Assembly: GCA_005779525.1 (NCBI GenBank)
Contig: SXIZ01000258.1
Span: 1-7,761, forward strand
Length of the DNA stretch: 7,761 nt
Direction: 5' to 3'
Source: Methylococcaceae bacterium
GTDB lineage: Bacteria > Pseudomonadota > Gammaproteobacteria > Methylococcales > Methylomonadaceae
The position numbers and the translations under genes were made by a program. The notes under the pieces are model-generated. The model saw nothing but the letters and a program-made list of their open reading frames with translations, made no database searches and was not told the origin of the DNA. Below, piece by piece: positions 1 through 6,470 of the stretch (the stretch's first letter is position 1; each line of letters opens with the position of its first letter).

Positions 1-2
1 AT

Positions 3-281
3 CTAGCGCACAATATCCAACCCAAAGGTATCTTCAAATCGGTTACCGATATTTTAGAAGCAAGCATCCCCGGTGCAGGCTACGAATCTAAACGGGGTAG
101 ACATAAAGTGGCGGAACCCGTCACCGATTACCGTAGTCTCACCCCTAAACAACTGAGCAAAAAAATTCAGAAGATTGAAAGCGCGATGAATCAACATGCC
201 AAAAAATTAGAATTCGAAGAAGCGGCTAAACTCCGGGATGAAATAAAACGCTTACAAAATAGGGTCACTCTCAATGGATAA
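3..281 (+). CDS. uvrB: UvrB, excision nuclease subunit B (3' end only)
   Basis: This is the last 92 codons of UvrB, the damage-verifying helicase-like subunit of the UvrABC nucleotide excision repair nuclease; the 5' part lies outside the window. The frame is open from base 3 to a TAA at 279-281. The fragment starts in the conserved stretch after the helicase core (HNIQPKGIFKSVTDIL). It ends with a typical C-terminal UVR domain (LSKKIQKIESAMNQHAKKLE, then FEEAAKLRDEIKRLQ), the coiled-coil hairpin that contacts UvrC. UvrC also has a UVR domain, but there it is internal, whereas here it is C-terminal, so UvrB fits. The stop overlaps the start of the next gene by 8 bases, which suggests translational coupling. 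Confidence 0.93.
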   Translation, partial: LAHNIQPKGIFKSVTDILEASIPGAGYESKRGRHKVAEPVTDYRSLTPKQLSKKIQKIESAMNQHAKKLEFEEAAKLRDEIKRLQNRVTLNG

Positions 282-471
282 CGCCGCAGACGCCTTAGCA
301 ACTTCCCCCTGCATCCGCCAATGTTGCTTAAATGAGCAAGATGTTTGCGTGGGATGTTTTCGCACCCTTGCCGAAATTTTGGCATGGACCCAAGTAGACT
401 CGAACACCCGACAACAGTATTTACAAAATTGCGCCCAACGACGCCAAGCTTATAGACAGAAATATCCGTAA
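274..471 (+). CDS. DUF1289 small four-cysteine protein
   Basis: A 65-residue protein of the DUF1289 family, whose members are short and carry paired cysteines followed by a G/CxRTLxEIxxW stretch. Here the cysteines are C13, C17, C18, C25 and C28 (CIRQCC, then CVGC), followed by FRTLAEILAW. The C-x3-C...C-x2-C spacing suggests a bound metal, probably zinc or Fe-S, but no function is established for the family that I can name. The length is normal. The ATG at 274 lies inside the end of uvrB in another frame (8-base overlap), with AGGG nine bases upstream as a weak ribosome site. It is therefore probably co-transcribed and translationally coupled with uvrB. The family call is fairly sure and the function is unknown. 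Confidence 0.85.
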   Translation: MDNAADALATSPCIRQCCLNEQDVCVGCFRTLAEILAWTQVDSNTRQQYLQNCAQRRQAYRQKYP

Positions 472-725
472 ACGTGCAGACTCACTTTGCTAGAACCAGG
501 GGCCCGTCATCTTGGTCCTGTGCCGCTAGCATGAATCTAAGCCAAATTCCGACTGCTTGCGCACCCAGATTAAGTATTCATTAAAGGCTTTAGGGTGTTA
601 TGCTGTCAGATGACTTTTCCTGATTGCTAATCCATTCCCTAGGGAAAGACACTCTTTATACCTGCCGGACAGCATCGAGACACGCAGGCACATACATTCC
701 AGCCCCCTATTAGTGGAGCCAAGTC
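472..725. other. Intergenic gap before tpm, with nested inverted repeats
   Basis: No gene is visible in this 254-base gap. Its right half holds an 8-bp perfect inverted repeat (ATGCTGTC at 600-607, GACAGCAT at 668-675). Near its centre sits the perfect 12-bp palindrome TTCCCTAGGGAA (635-646). A further imperfect stem (ACCAGG near 494, CTTGGT near 510) lacks a T-run, so I do not call it a terminator. I found no convincing -35/-10 pair for tpm. Confidence 0.5.
635..646. repeat. Perfect 12-bp palindrome upstream of tpm
   Basis: TTCCCTAGGGAA reads identically on both strands. It lies about 80 bases upstream of the tpm start and sits between the arms of a wider inverted repeat (600-607 and 668-675). 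Such symmetry could mark an operator or the core of a structured leader; nothing in the sequence decides which. Confidence 0.45.
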
Positions 726-1409
726 ATGACTGATCGCGATAATGTACTTTGGCTACAATGCTGGCGTGACCAGCGTATTGATTTTAATCAACTTACCGTC
801 AACCCGTTACTTACGCGTTTTTGGCCGAATTTACAACTAGCGCCTGGATCGCGAGTGTTTGTGCCATTATGTGGTGTTAGTCTTGATTTGATCTGGTTTG
901 CGGAACAGGGTTATGACGTGATTGGCGTTGAATTAAGCCCGATTGCCATTGCCAGCTTTTTTACGGCACTGCAATGTCAACCAATACCGCAGCAAGTCGG
1001 GCAATTCAGTGTTTGGGAACATGGGCGGCTTAAAATTCTCTGTGGAGATTTCTTTGCATTGTCGCCAACAGACCTTGGAACCATTGATTTAGTATATGAC
1101 CGAGCTGCGCTCACTGCCCTGCCCGAAGAAATTCGCCCACAATACGTGGCGCATTTAACAGCAATTCTGGATACACGCACCCAAATTCTATTACTCACCA
1201 TTGAAGATGCCGAAGTTACCGATACTGCCGAGCAAGTCTACGGCATAGCTGATGAAATTAAAGCCCTGTATGCGGAGACCTACAGTATTGAGCTATTGCA
1301 CGTTGAAAGTTTGTTTGAAAATAATCCAGAGCAACCTGAGAGCCTGCCCGAACGTGCTGAATATAAAGTTTATCTGCTAAACCATTTAGAGCAAATTCTG
1401 GAATATTAG
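726..1409 (+). CDS. tpm: Thiopurine S-methyltransferase (bacterial TPMT)
   Basis: A 227-residue cytoplasmic SAM-dependent methyltransferase of the bacterial TPMT family, near the family's usual length of roughly 215-230. Visible signatures are the N-terminal W-x2-x-W region with VNPLL (residues 10-29), the SAM-binding motif VPLCGVSLDLIWFAEQG (46-62) followed by GVELS (67-71), the CGDFF strand, and DLVYDRAALTALP. The family transfers methyl groups from S-adenosylmethionine to thiopurines. In several bacteria it also methylates selenium and tellurium oxyanions to volatile products, so the natural substrate may be a chalcogen compound. The ATG at 726 has GGAG seven bases upstream (715-718). The gene stands alone and converges with the cytochrome operon on the other strand, so no functional link to that operon is implied. 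Confidence 0.9.
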   Translation: MTDRDNVLWLQCWRDQRIDFNQLTVNPLLTRFWPNLQLAPGSRVFVPLCGVSLDLIWFAEQGYDVIGVELSPIAIASFFTALQCQPIPQQVGQFSVWEHGRLKILCGDFFALSPTDLGTIDLVYDRAALTALPEEIRPQYVAHLTAILDTRTQILLLTIEDAEVTDTAEQVYGIADEIKALYAETYSIELLHVESLFENNPEQPESLPERAEYKVYLLNHLEQILEY

Positions 1410-1566
1410 TCATCAGGCAAACTTTTTGCTGTGCTCAACGCAGTAAACAGAATAATGTCGTATACCTTATCCCTACGGAATAGTTTTGCTTTATCTCAAG
1501 ATCACGGGTTATGCATGGTTTGCTTACCCGAAAGAAGTAAATTGATTAAGAACTAAAGCGACAAAC
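1410..1566. other. Convergent intergenic region
   Basis: This 157-base spacer lies between the 3' ends of tpm and the cytochrome operon. It has a short hairpin just after tpm (GCAAA-ctt-TTTGC, about 1417-1429) and a looser stem at 1505-1530 (CGGGT...ACCCG with inner GCA...TGC). Neither is followed by a clear T-run in the sense needed, so any terminator call would be weak. Confidence 0.4.
1505..1530. terminator. Weak stem-loop, possible operon 3' end
   Basis: CGGGT and ACCCG pair around an inner GCA/TGC pairing, about 37 bases beyond the stop of the last cytochrome-operon gene. There is no U-tract on either strand, so it is at best an mRNA-end stabiliser or an atypical terminator. Confidence 0.22.
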
Positions 1567-2292
1567 TTATTTCTGCGTCCAACGCGGCAACCACATTTGC
1601 GCAAGACAAGTCAGCAACATAGTGGTGGAGGCAACGCTGTAACCGAATCCACCAATCATAGTAACCCACGCGAAAGTAGGCCAAAATTTGGTCAGCCACC
1701 AGGAAGCGATGTCTATAATCAGGAACGCAAAAGGCGTGGCGATCAAGATCAATTTCCACAATGGATCAAATTCTGCCATGCCAAAAATCCAGCCGACAAA
1801 GAGGAAGATAAAGCCGATACCGAATAAATGAATATGTGAAACCCGAGTCAACGTACCAATACTGGCGCCATGATCCACTTCTGCTAAGGATTTGGCGACT
1901 TCTAGTTTAGCCACTTCCGGTAAACTGCCCCCCGCGACATGGCAGGTGGCGCAATTATTGACAAATATTGGCCCGATTTTATCCCAATCAGCTTCAGGCG
2001 CTCCATCGCGTGCCCATTGAATCAGGGTAAAACCCACATCGCCCGGAGCATTGGCTTTCATCTTGCCCGTCAAAGCCGCTTCCAATTTTGAGCCGGAACG
2101 ATTGCCATAATAGCTATAGACAATGTCGTTCATGGATAAACCCGGTTTGCCATCGGCCATACCGTGGGTCAGCATAATTTGCGCTCCGGCCATCATTAAG
2201 CCGCAGCCAATCACTAACAAAAACCCCGTGAACAGTACGCGGTAAGTCAGCGATAATTTACCTAACCTTAAGGTGTCCTGAGGAACAATCAT
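1567..2292 (-). CDS. Four-helix membrane protein with periplasmic monohaem c motif
   Basis: A 241-residue inner-membrane protein. Helix 1 spans about residues 19-41 and a hydrophilic loop about 42-150, followed by three helices (about 156-172, 178-200 and 207-234). The loop, probably periplasmic, carries one haem c site, CATCH (114-118), preceded by PGLSMNDIVYSYYGNRSG and WARDGAP. Helix 2 starts with SHIHLFG, giving two histidines (153, 155) at the membrane face, and helix 3 contains DIASWWLTKFWP. From memory, similar proteobacterial membrane proteins with SHIHLFG and DIASW motifs exist, some misannotated as 'elongation factor-1 alpha'; their function is not established. The start has a good AGGAA ribosome site that overlaps the preceding stop (8-base gap), so it is co-transcribed with the porin and decaheme genes. 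I infer an inner-membrane electron link for the conduit, possibly to quinones. Confidence 0.8.
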   Translation of the reverse strand: MIVPQDTLRLGKLSLTYRVLFTGFLLVIGCGLMMAGAQIMLTHGMADGKPGLSMNDIVYSYYGNRSGSKLEAALTGKMKANAPGDVGFTLIQWARDGAPEADWDKIGPIFVNNCATCHVAGGSLPEVAKLEVAKSLAEVDHGASIGTLTRVSHIHLFGIGFIFLFVGWIFGMAEFDPLWKLILIATPFAFLIIDIASWWLTKFWPTFAWVTMIGGFGYSVASTTMLLTCLAQMWLPRWTQK

Positions 2293-2300
2293 AATATTTC

Positions 2301-4745
2301 CTAGAAATTTAAAATATAAGACAAGCCAACTGCGTGAATTGAGTAGTTTGGTGCTTGTTCGTTAGTCGGCATCACCCCGGCAGGCGTGCCATAAAATTGC
2401 ATACCGGTATACACATAATCGCTACTGAATAAATGCTGGTAGAGATAGGTTAAATGTAAGGCGGAGGGTTTATTGATTTGATATTTAGCATCCAATTTAA
2501 ACTGAAAGGTTTGGGTTTTCACCGTGGGTAAATCGGCTGCAGGAATGTAAAAATACGGGCCATCCGCCGCGGTACCTTTAGGACTTTGCACATATTGTCC
2601 ACCATTGACCCCAATTAAGGTTTGCGCAAAACTGTATAAAAAGTCGCCATTCAGTTCTAATTTACCACTTAACAAACCTTTGCGTTTAATCCCTAAACCC
2701 ACGGTATCAATAGCATCGTGCATATCGCTAAACCAATTTCGACACGGGTCTACCCGCGCGTTATTATTGACCGCTAGCACGGAATTAACACAGCCCCCAC
2801 TGACTGTACCTGCTTTGGCACTGCCAGTATTACTGTTGGCCGCATAAGACATACCTGCAGTTTTTGACAGAATATCTTGATAGCTATAGTACAACTGCAT
2901 CGAAGTATCTTCGTTGAATGCATACCCCGCATCCAGATTCACACCCCAATGGGTTGAGGATTTCAATCCAAATTGCGAATCGGGATAATTGTCAAAGCGA
3001 TAATCTCCGCCTAAACCCAAGGTTAATTTTTCCGTTACCGCATAATCAAAATACGAATGGACTTTTTGGCGCTCACGCGCGGTTGTGTTAAAGCGTCCCA
3101 AGCCTGCAATATCGATTGCATTATTCAGTGGGCTGCCAGTCGTCGCCGGATTGTTATTGGGGAATACACTGGGGTATAAAGCCGCTGCCCCTGCTGCATA
3201 AGGTAAAGCAGGTCCCCAGGCCGTTAAGCCAGTCGCATTAATTTTGTCGAACAACAATTGATTACTCGCGGGGTATGACGCAAACGCCGCATTATCTTGA
3301 TTATAGTTATCCGCCGTGCGATTCGAGTAGGCATAGCCAATTTTACTGCTGAGCTTATCAAATAAGGTGCCGCGATAATCGAGTTTCCCGGTATGTTCGG
3401 TGGTGGTGCCTGCATCGACGCAGGAAATCCACGAACCGTTACACCAACGGTCGATATTTTGTAATTCATACCCTGCTTTTAGCCAATGGCCTTTAGCTAA
3501 AGCATAATCTGCTTCCAAATTACCTTGGTTAATCCGTTTACTAAAGGGGGTATTATTTCTGACACTGGCGGTGTTACCTGTACCATCCACATCGACAAAT
3601 GTGTACTGATTGATAGGTGTGGTATTTTCGCGTTCATCATATTTATAGCTAGAACTTAAATTTAAATCTTTGTTTACCCGGTGGGTTAATTTCAGATGGG
3701 CTGACTTAGTTTCTACCACACCGTTCAAACTGGAGGTTGGAAGGCTGCCACCGCCGCCAACTAAAGTGTTGTACGGTAGAAAGGTTTGATCTTGCCAATT
3801 GCGTGCATAAGCGCCATTGACCACCAGTTTGGTTGCGGAACTGAAGTTATAGGCGCCAGTTAAATTAAACTGATGAAACTGATTATCGGGCATACTGCTC
3901 ATGCGCCCAAAGGTTGGCAAGCCTGACGCAAACGGATTTTGGAAAGTCACCGCGTTAATATCATTATGAAAAATCGAGCCATAATAGGCCAATTGGGCAT
4001 ACGCTTGCGTGCCAGAAAATTTCAAACTGGCATTAATCTGCTCCGTCGCTTGCACGATGGGATTCGGCAGAATTACTGCACGCGGGGCCACAATCGGAGC
4101 ACCTAAAGCTTGCGTGCCGTTTTTATCTTCATGGCGCACACTGACCAACGCTTCCCACTCAGGACTGAATTGAAAACTAAAACCACCATCAATGCGGCGG
4201 CGTTTAGTACCCAGATTAAAATTTTCAAATTCTGCACGGTCACTGGCAGGTAACGTACGTAAATTGTTCGCCGTGGTTGGGTATAGCCAATTACTCGGCA
4301 GGGTTAAATTCGAGCCACCTGCACCGTTGTAGGGGGTTTGATAGCTATTATTGCGGTAGGCGGTAATTTCGTCGTAGCCAAAATTGACTTTATATTTACC
4401 TTGATCTTTATACTCGCCTTTAAAATCGCGTGTTTCCAGACCGATATTATTGCCTGTGACTCGCCAACGGGTAGCATCATTGCTATCGTAGGTCCCTCCG
4501 CCTTGAATATCAAAACTCCCTATCCCAAAAGCCCCGCTGGAATTCAGGCCGTTGTATTGCCCAAATTTCCAGTTACTATCCGAAACGCCACCGACTCCGG
4601 CTTCGATTTTACTGCTGGGTTGCGTGAGTGCTTTCGCGGCATCTTCAGCAGCGACCTGTCCGCCCCAGAAACTTAAGCCGATCCCAGCAACCATGCCGAA
4701 TATTTGCGTTACTGCAAAACGTATATGTGGGTTATGCATAGCCAT
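2301..4745 (-). CDS. MtrB/PioB-family outer-membrane porin for a decaheme cytochrome
   Basis: An 814-residue beta-barrel protein that by family sheathes a decaheme cytochrome through the outer membrane, letting electrons cross. It has a hydrophobic signal region (about 10-33, likely cut after VAA). The conserved-type opening follows (GGVSDSNWKFGQYNGL, about 52-67), then many alternating strands with Y/F-rich ends, closing with SYILNF and a terminal Phe as barrel proteins do. It is longer than Shewanella MtrB (about 700) and closer to PioB. The N-terminal CXXC of metal-reducing Shewanella MtrB is absent. The only cysteines are C435/C442 and C652/C668, probably loop disulfides. Two starts are possible: ATG at 4745 is only 2 bases from AGAGGA, while the ATG at 4739 (residue 3) is 8 bases away and better spaced. 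The decaheme gene ends 12 bases upstream. Confidence 0.92.
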   Translation of the reverse strand: MAMHNPHIRFAVTQIFGMVAGIGLSFWGGQVAAEDAAKALTQPSSKIEAGVGGVSDSNWKFGQYNGLNSSGAFGIGSFDIQGGGTYDSNDATRWRVTGNNIGLETRDFKGEYKDQGKYKVNFGYDEITAYRNNSYQTPYNGAGGSNLTLPSNWLYPTTANNLRTLPASDRAEFENFNLGTKRRRIDGGFSFQFSPEWEALVSVRHEDKNGTQALGAPIVAPRAVILPNPIVQATEQINASLKFSGTQAYAQLAYYGSIFHNDINAVTFQNPFASGLPTFGRMSSMPDNQFHQFNLTGAYNFSSATKLVVNGAYARNWQDQTFLPYNTLVGGGGSLPTSSLNGVVETKSAHLKLTHRVNKDLNLSSSYKYDERENTTPINQYTFVDVDGTGNTASVRNNTPFSKRINQGNLEADYALAKGHWLKAGYELQNIDRWCNGSWISCVDAGTTTEHTGKLDYRGTLFDKLSSKIGYAYSNRTADNYNQDNAAFASYPASNQLLFDKINATGLTAWGPALPYAAGAAALYPSVFPNNNPATTGSPLNNAIDIAGLGRFNTTARERQKVHSYFDYAVTEKLTLGLGGDYRFDNYPDSQFGLKSSTHWGVNLDAGYAFNEDTSMQLYYSYQDILSKTAGMSYAANSNTGSAKAGTVSGGCVNSVLAVNNNARVDPCRNWFSDMHDAIDTVGLGIKRKGLLSGKLELNGDFLYSFAQTLIGVNGGQYVQSPKGTAADGPYFYIPAADLPTVKTQTFQFKLDAKYQINKPSALHLTYLYQHLFSSDYVYTGMQFYGTPAGVMPTNEQAPNYSIHAVGLSYILNF

Positions 4746-4757
4746 GATCCTCTATGT

Positions 4758-5750
4758 TTAGCGGTTGAATTTCGCACCTGCAGGGTGGTTCGAACCGTGA
4801 ATCTGCGTATGGCAATTTAAACAAGCACGGGCATTGGCAAAGGATCTAGGGTTTAAGTTAGCTGCAGCTTGTTGCCCATTAATCGTAGTCACATTGCCAT
4901 CAATCAAGTTGGCGCCACTGTTCACAGTCTGAGCATGATCAGCGGTATGACATTCCTGACATAACCACGGCACCCGAGCGTTTAACAGCGGGGTATTGTT
5001 GGAGCCATGCGGGGTATGACAATTGCTACAATCATCAAACACCGGGGAATGCTCCCATAAAAACGGGCCGCGTTTCTCGGCATGACAGGTGTAACAGGTT
5101 TCGTTGGTAGAATTTTTGACCAGTAATTTGGGTCCAGTTGATCCGTGCGGATTATGGCAATCCGAACAGGTGGTTTTACCTGCCTGAATCGGATGGCTAG
5201 AAAATAAATGGGTCTCAGAACGTTGCGCTTTATGACAGTTGAAACACACGTCTGGTTGCGTGCCTTTGGCTAATACTTGGTCATGCGGCTCATGGGAAGT
5301 GTGACAAGAGCTACACGCCACGCCCTGACCTTGATGTTGGCTGCCAGTCCAATGGGTACTCAAACCGTTTTGATGACAGCTTAAACATTGCCCATTACGC
5401 GCGTCTGCGGAAGCAGCTGGATAGGTTTTTGATTTATCACTGAATACGATATCCGGACTGGGCGGTTTTGGTAGCTTGGGATCAGCATTGACATGCGCAT
5501 CACTGACGCCATGACACGCTTGGCATGAAGGTGTATGCGCATCCGCTTTATTGCCATGCGGGGTCTGATAGATAGACAAAATCGGCTTATTCTCATTCTC
5601 GTCATGGCAACGCGTACACAGCGCATCACTATCTAAGGCTTTAGCCAATGACTGCGCAGGATCTTTTGCTGTTTTAACAGCCTGCTCTTCAGCTTGTGCG
5701 GACAGCATTAAGACTAAGCTGAGCATGACAATTTTTATGAGTAATGGCAT
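4758..5750 (-). CDS. DmsE/MtrA/PioA-type periplasmic decaheme cytochrome c
   Basis: A 330-residue secreted cytochrome with exactly ten CXXCH haem sites. Their first cysteines are residues 45, 76, 122, 146, 169, 195, 219, 241, 264 and 310. The signal peptide (MPLLIKIVMLSLVLMLSAQA) is probably cut after AQA at 20. Length, haem count and the C-terminal CLNCHTQIHGSNHPAG block match the DmsE/MtrA family, which forms a bis-histidine haem wire inserted into an MtrB-type barrel. Extra histidines in TPHG, NPHG and SQHQ are likely distal ligands. It is the direct upstream neighbour of the barrel gene, as in mtrAB, dmsEF, pioAB and mtoAB loci. DmsE, PioA or MtoA cannot be told apart without phylogeny. 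No dmsAB-type reductase gene is in the window. GGAAG nine bases upstream supports the start. Confidence 0.95.
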   Translation of the reverse strand: MPLLIKIVMLSLVLMLSAQAEEQAVKTAKDPAQSLAKALDSDALCTRCHDENENKPILSIYQTPHGNKADAHTPSCQACHGVSDAHVNADPKLPKPPSPDIVFSDKSKTYPAASADARNGQCLSCHQNGLSTHWTGSQHQGQGVACSSCHTSHEPHDQVLAKGTQPDVCFNCHKAQRSETHLFSSHPIQAGKTTCSDCHNPHGSTGPKLLVKNSTNETCYTCHAEKRGPFLWEHSPVFDDCSNCHTPHGSNNTPLLNARVPWLCQECHTADHAQTVNSGANLIDGNVTTINGQQAAANLNPRSFANARACLNCHTQIHGSNHPAGAKFNR

Positions 5751-5836
5751 AAGAAAATTCTTCCAGTTAGTTTAAAGACCCACGTAAACCTAGAGTCCAA
5801 GCGCACCTTGAGCAGGTATAGTTCAGGAAAGCTGGA

Positions 5837-5861
5837 TAAGCGAAATCCGTTGCTTTGCTTA
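5837..5861 (-). other. Stem-loop between cytochrome c and decaheme genes
   Basis: Arms 5837-5844 and 5854-5861 pair imperfectly around a 9-base loop; on the transcribed strand one of the eight positions is an A-C mismatch. It lies in the 127-base gap between the first two cassette genes and has no following U-run. It could adjust read-through or mRNA stability between the abundant small cytochrome and the rest, but the signal is weak. I found no convincing separate promoter in the gap. Confidence 0.25.
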
Positions 5862-5877
5862 GAGGAGCTAGACGATG

Positions 5878-6204
5878 TTAGAACGCTAACAACCAATCGA
5901 CTAGATTCTTGATTTGGCTGGCGTCTTCAGCTTTGACTATCATATGAGATTTAGATGCCCCCCCCGTGGTCAGATGTTGCGATAACTTATCTTGCGCCTG
6001 GGCGTCACCTTTATATTTTGCCGCTATCGCATTCCACGCAGGGCCAACTTTTTGTTTATCAACGGCATGACAGGTAAAACAATTATTTGCTTTGGCTAAC
6101 GCTTTAGCGGCGTCTTCATCTGCCGCCCACAGAGGTTGTGAAATAACTGTGCTGAGTAATAACAGCAGCATTATTTTTAAGTTTGCGTTATTTGGTAGTT
6201 GCAT
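5878..6204 (-). CDS. Small soluble class I cytochrome c (c551/c552-like)
   Basis: A 108-residue precursor of a periplasmic monohaem electron carrier. The signal peptide (hydrophobic core IMLLLLLSTVIS, residues 11-22) is probably cut near PLWA/AD at 27-28, leaving about 81 residues, typical of the c551/c552 (c8) group. The haem site is CFTCH (42-46), followed by KVGPAWNAIAAKYKG, a hallmark of this group. The sixth ligand is probably Met88 (SHMIV), and the C-terminal helix ends VDWLLAF. AGAGG six bases before the ATG supports the start over Met12. As first gene of the four-gene block it is a candidate shuttle between the inner-membrane protein and the decaheme. The gene holds a G8 run (coding strand, 5958-5965) just before the Met88 region. 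Confidence 0.92.
   Translation of the reverse strand: MQLPNNANLKIMLLLLLSTVISQPLWAADEDAAKALAKANNCFTCHAVDKQKVGPAWNAIAAKYKGDAQAQDKLSQHLTTGGASKSHMIVKAEDASQIKNLVDWLLAF
5958..5965 (-). repeat. G8 homopolymer inside the cytochrome c gene
   Basis: Eight consecutive G on the coding strand span Thr80-Gly-Gly-Ala83. Loss of one G gives a TGA five codons past the run, and gain of one G gives a TAA two codons past it. Either change removes Met88 and the last helix. Confidence 0.8.
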
Positions 6205-6234
6205 AAATACCTCTAAAAGCTATCTTTAATCTGG

Positions 6235-6256
6235 AGCCTAATACGGTGATTAGGCT
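6235..6256. repeat. Perfect 8-bp hairpin in cytochrome c leader
   Basis: AGCCTAAT (6235-6242) and ATTAGGCT (6249-6256) are exact reverse complements around the 6-base loop ACGGTG. It lies just downstream of the proposed leftward promoter and about 30 bases before the cytochrome c start. It is therefore either an operator or a 5'-UTR stem. There is no T-run on either side, so it is not a terminator. Confidence 0.55.
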
Positions 6257-6266
6257 GACTGCCCCT

Positions 6267-6295
6267 AGAGTAGTTAGCTGAAGATATGTTGTCAA
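6267..6295 (-). promoter_or_regulatory. Candidate sigma-70 promoter of the cytochrome operon
   Basis: On the - strand a perfect TTGACA (6295-6290) is followed after 17 bases by TACTCT (6272-6267), a poor -10 box (3 of 6). This would start transcription near 6260, giving a leader of about 56 bases. A poor -10 is common at activator-dependent promoters, and an FNR-like site lies about 60 bases upstream of that start. Confidence 0.4.
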
Positions 6296-6306
6296 ATTTT
6301 GATAAC
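6288..6306. promoter_or_regulatory. 19-bp near-perfect palindrome, operator candidate
   Basis: GTTGTCAAATTTTGATAAC is symmetric at 16 of its 18 paired positions around T6297. It covers the TTGACA box of the proposed leftward promoter, a position typical of a repressor site. The binding protein is unknown. Confidence 0.45.
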
Positions 6307-6313
6307 GCAGTTT

Positions 6314-6327
6314 TTGATCTAGCGCAA
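6314..6327. promoter_or_regulatory. Partial FNR/ANR-like site
   Basis: TTGAT-CTAG-CGCAA matches the FNR-family consensus TTGAT-N4-ATCAA at 8 of 10 positions (first half perfect, second half 3 of 5). Its centre is about 60 bases upstream of the predicted leftward transcription start, close to the class I activator position. Oxygen or nitric-oxide control would suit the genes, but the match is incomplete. Confidence 0.3.
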
Positions 6328-6470
6328 ACACATAAGAAAAATATACTTGATTTATAAAAATTTTTAAAAATTAAACTATCTTTAAAACTTAATGAAATCT
6401 GAATATATAAGCGTAAATGATTTAACTTTTCAAAATATCATTTGTACCAAGTCTCAGGCTGCGCACGTTC

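Noticed and set aside
488..517. Imperfect stem after the DUF1289 gene as a Rho-independent terminator
   Set aside because: The pairing has a mismatch and a wobble pair, and no T-run follows, so the evidence is too thin.
1553..1827. Small open frames on both strands at the 3' end of the operon
   Set aside because: They overlap the four-helix cytochrome gene in other frames, and their sequences are unlike real proteins.
4338..4761. Overlapping + strand open frames opposite the start of the barrel gene
   Set aside because: They are antisense to a well-supported barrel gene, overlap one another, and have no family features.
6347..6360. Second FNR-like match TTGAT-TTAT-AAAAA
   Set aside because: The right half is only a poly-A stretch in an A+T-rich region, so the match is expected by chance.
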